From Pseudomonas sp. MYb327 (GTDB taxonomy: Bacteria; Pseudomonadota; Gammaproteobacteria; Pseudomonadales; Pseudomonadaceae): a stretch of 64,000 nt of DNA. The translations under genes were made by a program, and so were the position numbers. The stretch's first letter is position 1. Every line of letters begins with the position of its first letter. Positions 52,172 through 59,906 of the stretch are shown one piece after another. The notes beneath the pieces are model-generated. The model had not been told where the DNA came from. It made no database searches and saw nothing but the letters and a program-made list of their open reading frames with translations. The DNA is taken from NCBI RefSeq assembly GCF_040438925.1, contig NZ_CP159258.1:5603001-5667000 (forward strand), written 5' to 3'.

Positions 52172-54607
52172 TTACCACTTGTAGTTAACGCTAGCCAAGA
52201 CATTGCGACGGTCGCCGTAGTAGCAGTAGAACCCGTCACACGTCGAGATGTATTCCTTGTCGAATACGTTATTGGCGTTGACGGCAACGCTAACGCCTTT
52301 GAGGGAGCTGTTCAGGCGGCCCAAGTCATAATGGACTGCTGCGTCATAAACGGTATACGAATCGCTATGGCCGTCAGATTTATCACGCACGAAGCCCATG
52401 CTGCCGATGGCAATGTTGTCGGTTTCTCCGATATAGCGCACGCCGAAGCCGAGTCCGAAACCATCCAGCACGCCAGTGTGCCAAGTGTAATCAGCCCATG
52501 CAGAGGCCTGGTTTTCCGGCGTCAGTGGAAGTGGGCGGTTTTTGTCCAGGGGGCTGGTGACTTTGGTCATCTTGGTATTGGCGTAGGTATACGCCGCCGT
52601 CAATTTGAGGTTTTCGTTGACGTCACCGGTCGCCTCCAGTTCGAAACCACGCACCTTGGCTTCACCCAACGGACGCGATACGCCCAGTGTGTCACTGAGC
52701 ACGATGTCCTTGCGGGTCAGATCATAGGCCGCTGCAGTGAACAGCATGTCCATACCCGGAGGCTGGTATTTGATACCCACTTCGTATTGCTTGCCAGTGC
52801 CCGGCTTGAAGGCTTCACCGTTGGCGCCACCGGCTTCGGCCTGGAAAGACTCCGCGTAAGAGATGTACGGGGTGAAGCCGGAATCGAACACATAGCTCAG
52901 GGCTGCGTTTGCGGTGAAGGCTTCGTCGTTGCGGGTGTCCTTGGCATTGTTCGCGTTGTAGAAGGTCGAGTCGGTGTGCAGCCAGTCCTGACGACCGCCC
53001 AGCGTCAGGCGCCAGTTGTCGAGGGCCATCTGGTCCTGAACGTAGAGGCCTGTGTCATGGGTCTTCTGGTTGTAATCGTTGAACGCGGTGTAATTGACGT
53101 TACTGAAGTCCTGGCCGTAAATCGGGGTGATGATATTGCTGGTCGGCGCGCTGCCAAACAGCCATTTGTAGTTGGTGTTGACGCGTTGGTGGTCCAGGCC
53201 CAGCAACACGGTGTGCCTGATCACGCCAGTGTCGAAATCGGCCTGGAAGTTGTTATCCACAGCGAATTGGCTGATGTCTTCGTTGACGACGTTGGCGCCC
53301 CGGGACAAGGTGCCGTCGTCACTGACCGAGCCGAAAAATCCGCCAGAGGTGATGCCTTGGAAGGACAAGTCGCTTTTGGTGTAGCGCAGATTCTGACGGA
53401 ACTGCCAAACGTCGTTCATCCGGTGCTCAAACGCATAACCCAAGGCGTAATAAGTCTTGTCGTAGAACTCCCACTCGGGATCGCCCAGGTTCTTGTGATA
53501 CTTCACTTCGCCGGCAGGTGTTGAAAGCTTGGTGCCTTGCAACGGCAAGAACTGGCTGGTAATGCCGGTATCGTCACGGTTGAACTGGCTCAGAAAGGTC
53601 AGTTTGGTATCGGGATCGATGTTCCAGGTCAGGCTGGGAGCGATGTTGTAGCGTTTATCATCGGTGTGCTCAATGGTGGTGTTGCTGTCTCGCACCACAC
53701 CGCTGACACGGTAAAGAAATTGCCCTTGGTCATCGAGGGGACCGGTGCTGTCGAAGCTGATCTGCTTGCGCTCGTAGCTGCCGACCTGTAGCTGCACTTC
53801 GTTGCTGGCAAGTTCTTCAGGGCGGCGGCTAACCATGTCAAGCAAGCCACCAGGAGGTGTCTGGCCGTATAGCGATGATGCAGGGCCGCGCAGCAAAGCC
53901 ACTCGTTCAAGGTCCCAGGTTTCTATTTTGGGCATGGCATAGGTGCCTTTGGGCAGCGGCAAGCCATCGAGGAATTGAGTCGGTTCAAATCCGCGGACCT
54001 TCAGCCATTCGGCACGGCTGTCGCTGCCGTAGCTGCTGGCTACGACTCCAGGCATATAACGTACGGCGTCATCCAGGTTCTGAACGGCGCGGTCCTGCAT
54101 CTGCTCACGGGTGGCGACAGAAATTGAACGAGGCACCTCGGCCAGCGCCGTATCGGTTTTAGTCCCGGCGGCCGTTCGCTTGGCCAGATAGCCTTGCACC
54201 GGCCCCCAGGCACTTTCGTTGTCTTCCACACCAATCACGCTGGTCGCCGGCAGGGCCATCGCGCCCTCGGGCACGGCCACCAGGCTGTAAGTCCCTGAAC
54301 CACTTTGCTCCAGTTGCAGACCGGTGCCGCGCAGGGCTTCACGCAGAGCGCCAGCAGCATCGAACTGGCCGTTGACGGGTGCCGAGGTCTTGCCCGCTGC
54401 CAGCGATGGGTTCAACGACAGTGCGACGCCGGCCTGGCTGGCGATCTGGTTCAGCGTGTTGGCCAAAGGCGCGGCCGGCAAGTTGTAAGCGCGTACGCTG
54501 GACGCCTGTTCAGCGGCGATCAGTTGGCTGCTGGCGAAAGGGGTGCAAAGGACAATGGCAACCGCCAGCAAACTGGGGCGCAACAAGGTGTCTAGCGAAC
54601 GGGACAT
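52172..54607 (-). CDS. TonB-dependent siderophore receptor with signalling domain
   Basis: An 811-residue outer-membrane transducer. The signal peptide ends near QLIAA/EQA. A secretin/TonB N-terminal (STN) signalling domain follows (YNLPAAPLANTLNQIASQAGV to about residue 110), then the TonB-dependent plug (EVPRSISVATREQMQDRAVQ, RGFEPTQFLDGLPLP, LLRGPASSLYGQTPPGG) and a 22-strand barrel ending in the aromatic VNYKW. The STN domain and the adjacent FecR/FecI genes mark it as self-regulating. The class resembles hydroxamate receptors such as FiuA/FoxA; ferrichrome is a plausible ligand but is not shown by sequence. Confidence 0.92.
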   Translation of the reverse strand: MSRSLDTLLRPSLLAVAIVLCTPFASSQLIAAEQASSVRAYNLPAAPLANTLNQIASQAGVALSLNPSLAAGKTSAPVNGQFDAAGALREALRGTGLQLEQSGSGTYSLVAVPEGAMALPATSVIGVEDNESAWGPVQGYLAKRTAAGTKTDTALAEVPRSISVATREQMQDRAVQNLDDAVRYMPGVVASSYGSDSRAEWLKVRGFEPTQFLDGLPLPKGTYAMPKIETWDLERVALLRGPASSLYGQTPPGGLLDMVSRRPEELASNEVQLQVGSYERKQISFDSTGPLDDQGQFLYRVSGVVRDSNTTIEHTDDKRYNIAPSLTWNIDPDTKLTFLSQFNRDDTGITSQFLPLQGTKLSTPAGEVKYHKNLGDPEWEFYDKTYYALGYAFEHRMNDVWQFRQNLRYTKSDLSFQGITSGGFFGSVSDDGTLSRGANVVNEDISQFAVDNNFQADFDTGVIRHTVLLGLDHQRVNTNYKWLFGSAPTSNIITPIYGQDFSNVNYTAFNDYNQKTHDTGLYVQDQMALDNWRLTLGGRQDWLHTDSTFYNANNAKDTRNDEAFTANAALSYVFDSGFTPYISYAESFQAEAGGANGEAFKPGTGKQYEVGIKYQPPGMDMLFTAAAYDLTRKDIVLSDTLGVSRPLGEAKVRGFELEATGDVNENLKLTAAYTYANTKMTKVTSPLDKNRPLPLTPENQASAWADYTWHTGVLDGFGLGFGVRYIGETDNIAIGSMGFVRDKSDGHSDSYTVYDAAVHYDLGRLNSSLKGVSVAVNANNVFDKEYISTCDGFYCYYGDRRNVLASVNYKW
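53253..53261 (+). other. Perfect DnaA box within the TonB receptor gene
   Basis: TTATCCACA, isolated from the main cluster and within coding sequence. A chance match is possible. Confidence 0.4.
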
Positions 54608-54621
54608 ACAGCGGCTCCTGA

Positions 54622-54642
54622 AAGTGAATACTTCTCAATTGC
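54622..54642. promoter_or_regulatory. Possible Fur-type site upstream of the TonB receptor
   Basis: AAGTGAATACTTCTCAATTG has a loose A/T-rich palindromic character like Fur boxes. It lies 15-35 bp upstream of the receptor start. Weak. Confidence 0.3.
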
Positions 54643-54718
54643 CTAGGTGCCGGACGAGAATCAAAAAGTGATAGGGCTAGATGAAAATAATTTAGATTTA
54701 GTAATTCAGTCTGCACAG

Positions 54719-54750
54719 CTGTGGCGAGTGAGCTTGCTCCCTCGCCACAG
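54719..54750. repeat. CTGTGGCGAG hairpin repeat downstream of fecR
   Basis: CTGTGGCGAG / CTCGCCACAG arms around TGAGCTTGCTCC. It sits 14 bp after the fecR-like stop, so it may stop the sigma/anti-sigma transcript before the receptor promoter. Confidence 0.75.
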
Positions 54751-54764
54751 GGTTCCGCTTTTGC

Positions 54765-55739
54765 TCAGGGCTTGGATTCAGTCTTCGCTGCCACGGTCAC
54801 CCACCATTGCGTGCGTTGTTCAATCTGTACCGGCAGAGTCGGTAACAGCGCGCTCAACGCCAGATCGGTATCCCGCAGCGGGAAGCTGCCGGTGATCCGC
54901 AGTTCGGCCACCTCCGGCGCCACGCCCAAATGCCCGGGACGATAGCGACCGATTTCCTGAATCAGATCCTCCAGCCGCGCGTTGTCCACCACCAGCATCC
55001 CGCGGGTCCAGGCATCCGCACCCAGGTTGAGCGCGGTCATTGGCCCCAACCCGTCATTGCGTATCAGCATTTGCTGGCCTTCGCGCAAAATCAGTTCGTC
55101 AGGGTTTGATTGCGGATGGGCAGCTACCGCCGATTGCAGCACGCTCAGGCGCGTGCCTCCCTCTTCGCGCTTGACCAGGAACCGAGTCCCCAACGCCCGC
55201 ATGCTGCCTTCACGCGTCTCGACGATGAACGGCCGGGCGTCACCATGACCGGTTTCGACGAGGATTTCGCCTTCCTGAAGAATCACCAGTCGCTGCTTTT
55301 CGTCGAAGCGCACGTCCACGGCACTGTGGGTATTGAGGTTGATCAGCGTGCCGTCGGTGAGGCGAAGCGTGCGTTGCTCACCGGTGGCGGTGCGCTGGTC
55401 GGCCAGCCAATAGTCGAGCGGCAGGTAACGATCAGCGCCGAACAGCGTCAAGCCAATCACCGCGACGACGCTGGCCACACCGCTGCCAAGCTTGCGAACT
55501 CGCCGGCGAATGTTCGCGCGCGATTGCAGCAGGGCCGTGCGGGCCGGGCCGCTGGCGACGCTGAAACGTTGGTCGAGCATGCCTAACTGGCGCCAGGCGC
55601 GCGCATGTTCCTCGTGGGCGGCGTGCCATTTGGCAAATTCTTCGCGCTCCACAGCGTTGCCGGAATCCATGGACAATTGCCACGCGATCGCGGCATCAAG
55701 CACCTGCGCCGACACCGGCTTGGAACTGACCGGGCTCAT
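54765..55739 (-). CDS. FecR-family anti-sigma / signal-transducing protein
   Basis: A 324-residue inner-membrane regulator. The N-terminal cytoplasmic FecR_N domain (AIAWQLSMDSGNAVEREEFAKW) binds the sigma factor. A single transmembrane helix lies near 90-105 (GVASVVAVIGLTLFGADRYL). The periplasmic FecR domain follows (LRLTDGTLINLNTHSAVDVRF, LVKREEGGTRLSVLQSAV), and a C-terminal STN-like region contacts the receptor. It overlaps the sigma gene by four bases (ATGA), so production is coupled. It receives the signal from the downstream TonB receptor. Confidence 0.92.
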   Translation of the reverse strand: MSPVSSKPVSAQVLDAAIAWQLSMDSGNAVEREEFAKWHAAHEEHARAWRQLGMLDQRFSVASGPARTALLQSRANIRRRVRKLGSGVASVVAVIGLTLFGADRYLPLDYWLADQRTATGEQRTLRLTDGTLINLNTHSAVDVRFDEKQRLVILQEGEILVETGHGDARPFIVETREGSMRALGTRFLVKREEGGTRLSVLQSAVAAHPQSNPDELILREGQQMLIRNDGLGPMTALNLGADAWTRGMLVVDNARLEDLIQEIGRYRPGHLGVAPEVAELRITGSFPLRDTDLALSALLPTLPVQIEQRTQWWVTVAAKTESKP

Positions 55740-56254
55740 ACCGGCTCACCGTACAACGCGATGTAGCACTGGCGGATGCCTTGCGCCAGGTATTGGCGAA
55801 CGCGGGGTACGGAAACGCCCAAGCGCTCGGCGATTTCCGCGTGGCCGAGGCCGTCAAGGCGATTGTAGAGAAACGCCGCCCGGGCCTTGCTCGACAGCTT
55901 GCCGAGCAGGCGATCAATGTTTTTCAAGTCTTCGAGGATCATTTGCTGTTCCTCTACCGAGGGTTGCTCGGCTTCGGGAATCAGCATCAGTTCGGTGAGG
56001 TAGGCCTGTTCCAGCGCGGCGCGGCGGAAATAATCGAACAGCAGGCCCTTGGCAATCGCCACCAGAAATGCCCGCGGTTCGCGTGGCAGTTTCAGCTCCT
56101 CACGGCCCAGCAAGCGCACGAAAGTGTCCTGGCTGAGATCTTCAGCCCTTTGCGGGCAAGCGACGTTGCGCCGAAGCCAAGCCAATAGCCAACCGCGATG
56201 GTCGCGATATAACGCACCGACGAGCTCACTTTGAGGGCTTGGGACTGACGACAC
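55736..56254 (-). CDS. ECF sigma factor, FecI type
   Basis: A 172-residue extracytoplasmic-function sigma factor. Region 2 is LYRDHRGWLLAWLRRNVACPQRAEDLSQDTFVRLL and region 4 (about residues 115-160) includes RAAFLYNRLDGLGHAEIAERLGVSVPRVRQYLAQG. With FecR and the receptor it forms a cell-surface signalling system that switches on the receptor when its ferric siderophore is bound. A candidate Fur box lies about 30-50 bp upstream, which would make it iron-repressed. It is the first gene of the operon. Confidence 0.94.
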   Translation of the reverse strand: MSSVPSPQSELVGALYRDHRGWLLAWLRRNVACPQRAEDLSQDTFVRLLGREELKLPREPRAFLVAIAKGLLFDYFRRAALEQAYLTELMLIPEAEQPSVEEQQMILEDLKNIDRLLGKLSSKARAAFLYNRLDGLGHAEIAERLGVSVPRVRQYLAQGIRQCYIALYGEPV

Positions 56255-56279
56255 GCAGCATCACCGTTTGGGAAGTGTT

Positions 56280-56305
56280 AACTAACGAGAATTGTTCGCG
56301 ATTGT
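56280..56305. promoter_or_regulatory. Candidate Fur box upstream of the FecI-type sigma gene
   Basis: AACTAACGAGAATTGTTCGC has the GAGAATnnTTC core of Pseudomonas Fur sites. It is placed where the sigma-gene promoter should be. Assigned by eye. Confidence 0.5.
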
Positions 56306-56370
56306 GTCAGAGGCGGGGGCGGTAAAGCAATTGGCGTTGGTCGGGTGAGTTTTGATGTTTATCACCGCTC

Positions 56371-56400
56371 TGTGGCGAGGGAGCGAGCTCCCTTGCCACT
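56371..56400. repeat. TGTGGCGAGGGAGCGAGCTCCCTTGCCACT hairpin repeat
   Basis: A nearly perfect 30-bp palindrome of the TGTGGCGAG family, 16 bp downstream of the exonuclease stop. Probably doubles as its terminator. Confidence 0.8.
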
Positions 56401-56415
56401 GGGGTTAAGTGAAGG

Positions 56416-57123
56416 TTAGAAGGACGGGGTTTGCTGCCGGCGCTTCCACTGATTCAACCGTTGTTGCAAATGCAGCGGGCTGCGAATCTGTTGTTGCCGC
56501 GCGCGGCTGAACAGGATCAACGCCAGCTCAGCAGTGGCGAGTGCATCGGCACTGGCGTTGTGGCGTTCGAAGACCTCCAGCTTGAACCAGTCGATCCACT
56601 CGTCCAGACCGGCCTCGCGGATGTTGGCCTGTGGACACAGCAGCGGTGCGATGTCCGCCACGTCCAGAAACGCATGCTGCAACTTGTAGCCCAAGTGATC
56701 CTTCAACGCGCGCCCGAGCATGTGCTGGTCGAACGGCGCATGAAAGGCCAGCACCGGGCTGTCGCCAACGAACTCCATCAATTCAAGTAGCGCCTCGGCG
56801 GGATCGCTGCCGGCGGCAATTGCGCTGGGGCCGAGACCGTGAATCAAAATGCTGGGGCCGAGCTTGAGTTCGGCGCATTGCAGGGTGCGTTCGAACTGCT
56901 GACTGAAATCGATCGCGCCGTCCTCGATCACTACCGCGCCGATGGACAGCACCCGGTCCTTGTTCAGGTTCAGCCCGGTGGTTTCCAGGTCGAGCACAAC
57001 CCAGCGCTGTTCACGCAGGCTGCACTCACTCAAACCGCTCAGCGCCGGCAAGCGTTGCAGACGTTGTTGCAGATCGCCACTCAGCATCGGCCCGGCCGGG
57101 CGCAACCATGAGAACAGGCTCAT
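56416..57123 (-). CDS. DnaQ-like 3'-5' exonuclease (DEDDh)
   Basis: A 235-residue exonuclease of the polymerase III epsilon superfamily. Exo I motif Asp45/Glu47 (VVLDLETTGL), Exo II Asp132 (AFHAPFDQHML), and Exo III His188 and Asp193 (HNASADALATAEL) are all present, so it should be active. It is not the replicative DnaQ, which has a polymerase-binding C-terminal tail and lies next to rnhA. The start overlaps the stop of the cNMP/CBS gene (ATGA), so the two are translated together, a pairing seen in other pseudomonads. Confidence 0.92.
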   Translation of the reverse strand: MSLFSWLRPAGPMLSGDLQQRLQRLPALSGLSECSLREQRWVVLDLETTGLNLNKDRVLSIGAVVIEDGAIDFSQQFERTLQCAELKLGPSILIHGLGPSAIAAGSDPAEALLELMEFVGDSPVLAFHAPFDQHMLGRALKDHLGYKLQHAFLDVADIAPLLCPQANIREAGLDEWIDWFKLEVFERHNASADALATAELALILFSRARQQQIRSPLHLQQRLNQWKRRQQTPSF

Positions 57124-59054
57124 AGCTGATACCGCAGGGTCAGGCTGCTTTGCAGGCGTTGGGCCTGGCGCAAGGATTCTCGCAGGATGCGTCGATCCAG
57201 ATGATTGAGGCTGTCCGGATCAACCCGGTTTGAGTAGGGCAAATTCTCCCGGGTCTGTAGCTGATGCTGCTGCATGCGGGTTTGCTGGATGAAGTGATAC
57301 GCCTCTTCGTACGCCGCTCCGTCCAGCGGTTCGATGACTTCTTTATCCACCAGTTGGCGAAAGCGCTCCAGCGTATTGTTGGTTTCGATTCCGTTGGCCA
57401 ATGCCAGCAATCGTGCGCCGTCTACGAATGGAGTCAGGCCCTGAACCTTCAGGTCGAGTGTGGCTTTCTCGCCATTTTTCCGCGCCAGGACAAACTCGCG
57501 GAATCGTCCTACGGGAGGGCGATTGCGCAACGCATTCTCGGCCATCATGCGCTGGAACAAGCGGTTGTCGCCGACCTGATCGAGAATCCCGCGGCGCAGC
57601 TGTTCGCAACTTTGCTCGTTGCCCCAGACCACGCGCAAATCGAAATATATGCTCGAACCCAGCAGGTTCTCCGGAGTGGCCTCGCGGATGAATGCCGCAA
57701 AGCGCCGTGCCCATTCGACCCTGGACAAACACAGTTCGGGATTGCCGGCCATGATGTTGCCCTTGCACAGGGTGAAGCCGCAGAGCGCCAGGCTGTGGTT
57801 GATCTGCTGGGCGATGGGCAGCAACTTGCCGCGGATTTCCGCAGCGTGGGCGGCGTCCCGGGCTTCGAAAATAATGCCGTTGTCCTGGTCAGTGTGAAGG
57901 GTCTGTTCGCGGCGACCTTCGCTGCCGAAACACAACCAACTGAACGGCACGCCGGGGTCGCCTTTCTCCGCCAGCGTCAGTTCGATCACCCGGCACACGG
58001 TATGGTCGTTGAGCAGGGTGATGATGTGGGTGATCTGGGTCGAAGAGGCACCATGGGCCAGCATGCGCTCGACCAATTGACCGATCTCGCCACGCAGCAC
58101 TACCAGGTTTTCCACGCGTTGGGCGCTGCGAATGGTACGCGCCAGGTGCACCAGATCGACCCGTTGCAGGGAAAACAGATCCCGCTCGGAAACCACCCCG
58201 CACAGGCGCTGGTCCTTGACCAGGCAAACGTGCGCGATATGCCGTTCGGTCATGGCAATCGCTGCATCGAAGGCGCTGTGGTCCGGGCTTAGATAGAACG
58301 GCGCCTGCGTCATGTGCCGCTCGATGGCTTCGTTGAAGTCGCCGATGCCACTGGCCACCACATGGCGCAAGTCGCGCAGGGTGAATATGCCTAGCGGTGC
58401 CTTTTGTTCATCGACCACCACGATGCTGCCGACCTGCTGCTCATGCATCAGGGTCACGGCTTCCCGTAACGGCGTGGTCGGGCTGCACGTCACCGGATGG
58501 CGCATGGCCAATTCGCCAAGGCGGGTGTTCAGCGAGTATTGGGTGCCGAGGGTTTCCACGGCTTTCTGCTGTACTTGCTGATTGACCTGATCCAGCAAGC
58601 TGCTCACGCCACGTAGGGCAAAGTCGCGAAAGGTGCCGGAAAGCGCAAACAATTTGATGAATGCGAGCTTGTTCAGTTGTAGGCAAAAGGTGTCTTCGGC
58701 GGCGAGGTGTTCAGTGCGGGTCGCGCGCTCGCCCAGCAGCGCGGCGAGGGGAAAACACTCGCCGGTGGTGATTTCGAACGTGGTTTCGGTACCGCCCTTG
58801 GCCGAATGCGGACGCTCGCCCACGACTCGACCCTGCTTGACGATGTAGAAGTGTTCAACCGGGCCGTCGGCAGGCTTGATGATGCTCTCGCCGGGCGCAT
58901 AAAAACGCAGCTGACATTGCTCAACCAGGTACGCCAGGTGGGCGTGTTCCATCTGATTGAAGGGCGGGAAGCGCTGAAGGAATTGCAAAGTGCCCTGGAT
59001 GTTCTGCAACACCGCGGTTTTCCCTGCCTGTGTGAAGGCGTCCGCTTTACTCAT
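57120..59054 (-). CDS. cNMP-binding / CBS / DUF294 nucleotidyltransferase-like protein
   Basis: A 644-residue cytoplasmic signalling protein. Domains: a cyclic-nucleotide-binding barrel (about 25-140; FYAPGESIIKPADGPVEHFYIVKQG), two CBS domains (about 165-285; MRHPVTCSPTTPLREAVTLM, ERHIAHVCLVKDQRLCGVVSERDL), a DUF294 GlnD-like nucleotidyltransferase (about 330-450; WLCFGSEGRREQTLHTDQDNG keeps GS-x9-11-D-x-D) and a DUF294 C-terminal helical domain. The DQDNG Asp pair suggests it may be active. The start at 59054 (MSKADAFTQ) has a weak ribosome site; an upstream frame to 59246 is unlikely. It is coupled to the exonuclease. Confidence 0.9.
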   Translation of the reverse strand: MSKADAFTQAGKTAVLQNIQGTLQFLQRFPPFNQMEHAHLAYLVEQCQLRFYAPGESIIKPADGPVEHFYIVKQGRVVGERPHSAKGGTETTFEITTGECFPLAALLGERATRTEHLAAEDTFCLQLNKLAFIKLFALSGTFRDFALRGVSSLLDQVNQQVQQKAVETLGTQYSLNTRLGELAMRHPVTCSPTTPLREAVTLMHEQQVGSIVVVDEQKAPLGIFTLRDLRHVVASGIGDFNEAIERHMTQAPFYLSPDHSAFDAAIAMTERHIAHVCLVKDQRLCGVVSERDLFSLQRVDLVHLARTIRSAQRVENLVVLRGEIGQLVERMLAHGASSTQITHIITLLNDHTVCRVIELTLAEKGDPGVPFSWLCFGSEGRREQTLHTDQDNGIIFEARDAAHAAEIRGKLLPIAQQINHSLALCGFTLCKGNIMAGNPELCLSRVEWARRFAAFIREATPENLLGSSIYFDLRVVWGNEQSCEQLRRGILDQVGDNRLFQRMMAENALRNRPPVGRFREFVLARKNGEKATLDLKVQGLTPFVDGARLLALANGIETNNTLERFRQLVDKEVIEPLDGAAYEEAYHFIQQTRMQQHQLQTRENLPYSNRVDPDSLNHLDRRILRESLRQAQRLQSSLTLRYQL

Positions 59055-59314
59055 AACCATTACCGCAGTCTTTTTTGGATTTGTTGTTGTCGGATGACTC
59101 AGCCATGGTCGGCCCCTGCGGGCTGGGTGCCCATTGGACGTAAGTCTAGGTAGGCAGCAGGTGTGATGAAGTGTCGGAAAAGACTTACGCAATTGAGCGA
59201 AAAACCTCTGTGTTCCCCTCTTGGAAAAGTTTCCGACGAAGTGCACATTGAAGGTCTGCTTAGCGATGTCTCACCACTGTGCTAGGGAACTGTACTGAAC
59301 ATGTAGAGAAAGCC
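59055..59314. promoter_or_regulatory. Divergent promoter region, DUF294 gene / receiver gene
   Basis: 260 bp without repeats. It contains two copies of a GAAAAG segment with TCGGAAA (59175) and TTTCCGAC (59228) in inverted orientation. No regulator could be assigned. Confidence 0.4.
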
Positions 59315-59755
59315 ATGTCCGACCACGATATTTTGAGTGACGCCGAGCGCGAGGCGCTCAGTGCCGTCATGCTGGAACCTGACCTGCCGCCGCAGCGGGT
59401 GCTGATCGTCGATGACGATAGAGACGCCCGAGAGCTGTTGTCAGAGATTCTGGGGTTGGACGGGATTCGCTGCCTGACCGCGGCCAGTGGCGAAACAGCA
59501 CTCAAGATGCTGGACGAGAAACCCTCCATTGGCCTGGTGATTACGGATCTGCGGATGGGACATATCGATGGCCTGGACTTGATCCGCCAGGTGCGCGAGT
59601 CGGTACGGGCGGCCATGCCGATCATCATCGTTTCCGGTGATGCCGATGTGAAAGACGCGATTGCCGCGATGCATTTGAGCGTGGTGGACTTTTTGCTCAA
59701 GCCTGTCGATACCGACAAGTTGCTCGGGTTGGTCAAGCATGAGTTGGGGATGTAG
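59315..59755 (+). CDS. Single-domain response regulator (receiver only)
   Basis: A 146-residue receiver protein. After an N-terminal extension of about 25 residues (MSDHDILSDAEREAL) comes a complete CheY-like domain: acidic pocket Asp33-Asp35 (LIVDDDRD), phospho-acceptor Asp78 (VITDLRMG), Ser107 (IIIVSGDA) and Lys129 (FLLKPVD). There is no output domain and no adjacent histidine kinase, so the partner is elsewhere. It is divergent from the cNMP/CBS/DUF294 gene, which hints at shared signalling. The start has AGAGAAA upstream. Confidence 0.9.
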   Translation: MSDHDILSDAEREALSAVMLEPDLPPQRVLIVDDDRDARELLSEILGLDGIRCLTAASGETALKMLDEKPSIGLVITDLRMGHIDGLDLIRQVRESVRAAMPIIIVSGDADVKDAIAAMHLSVVDFLLKPVDTDKLLGLVKHELGM

Positions 59756-59838
59756 GCGCCGGCTTGCTGGCGATGAACGATTACATGGTTTGCCTGATTC
59801 ACTGCGGTGTCTGGATCGCCAGCAAGCCGGCTCCTACG
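59751..59838. repeat. REPIN downstream of the receiver gene
   Basis: Arms TGTAGGCGCCGGCTTGCTGGCGAT and ATCGCCAGCAAGCCGGCTCC. The left arm provides the TAG stop codon of the receiver gene (59753-59755). Confidence 0.9.
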
Positions 59839-59851
59839 GATTTACCGCAAT

Positions 59852-59884
59852 AAAAAAGCCCTGATCTTTCGATCAGGGCTTTTT
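59852..59884. terminator. Bidirectional intrinsic terminator, receiver gene / glcB
   Basis: AAAAAAGCCCTGATC / GATCAGGGCTTTTT with loop TTTC. It serves the rightward receiver transcript and, 22 bp from its stop, the leftward glcB transcript. Confidence 0.92.
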
Positions 59885-59906
59885 CATGTCCGGCGCAAAC
59901 GCTCAG

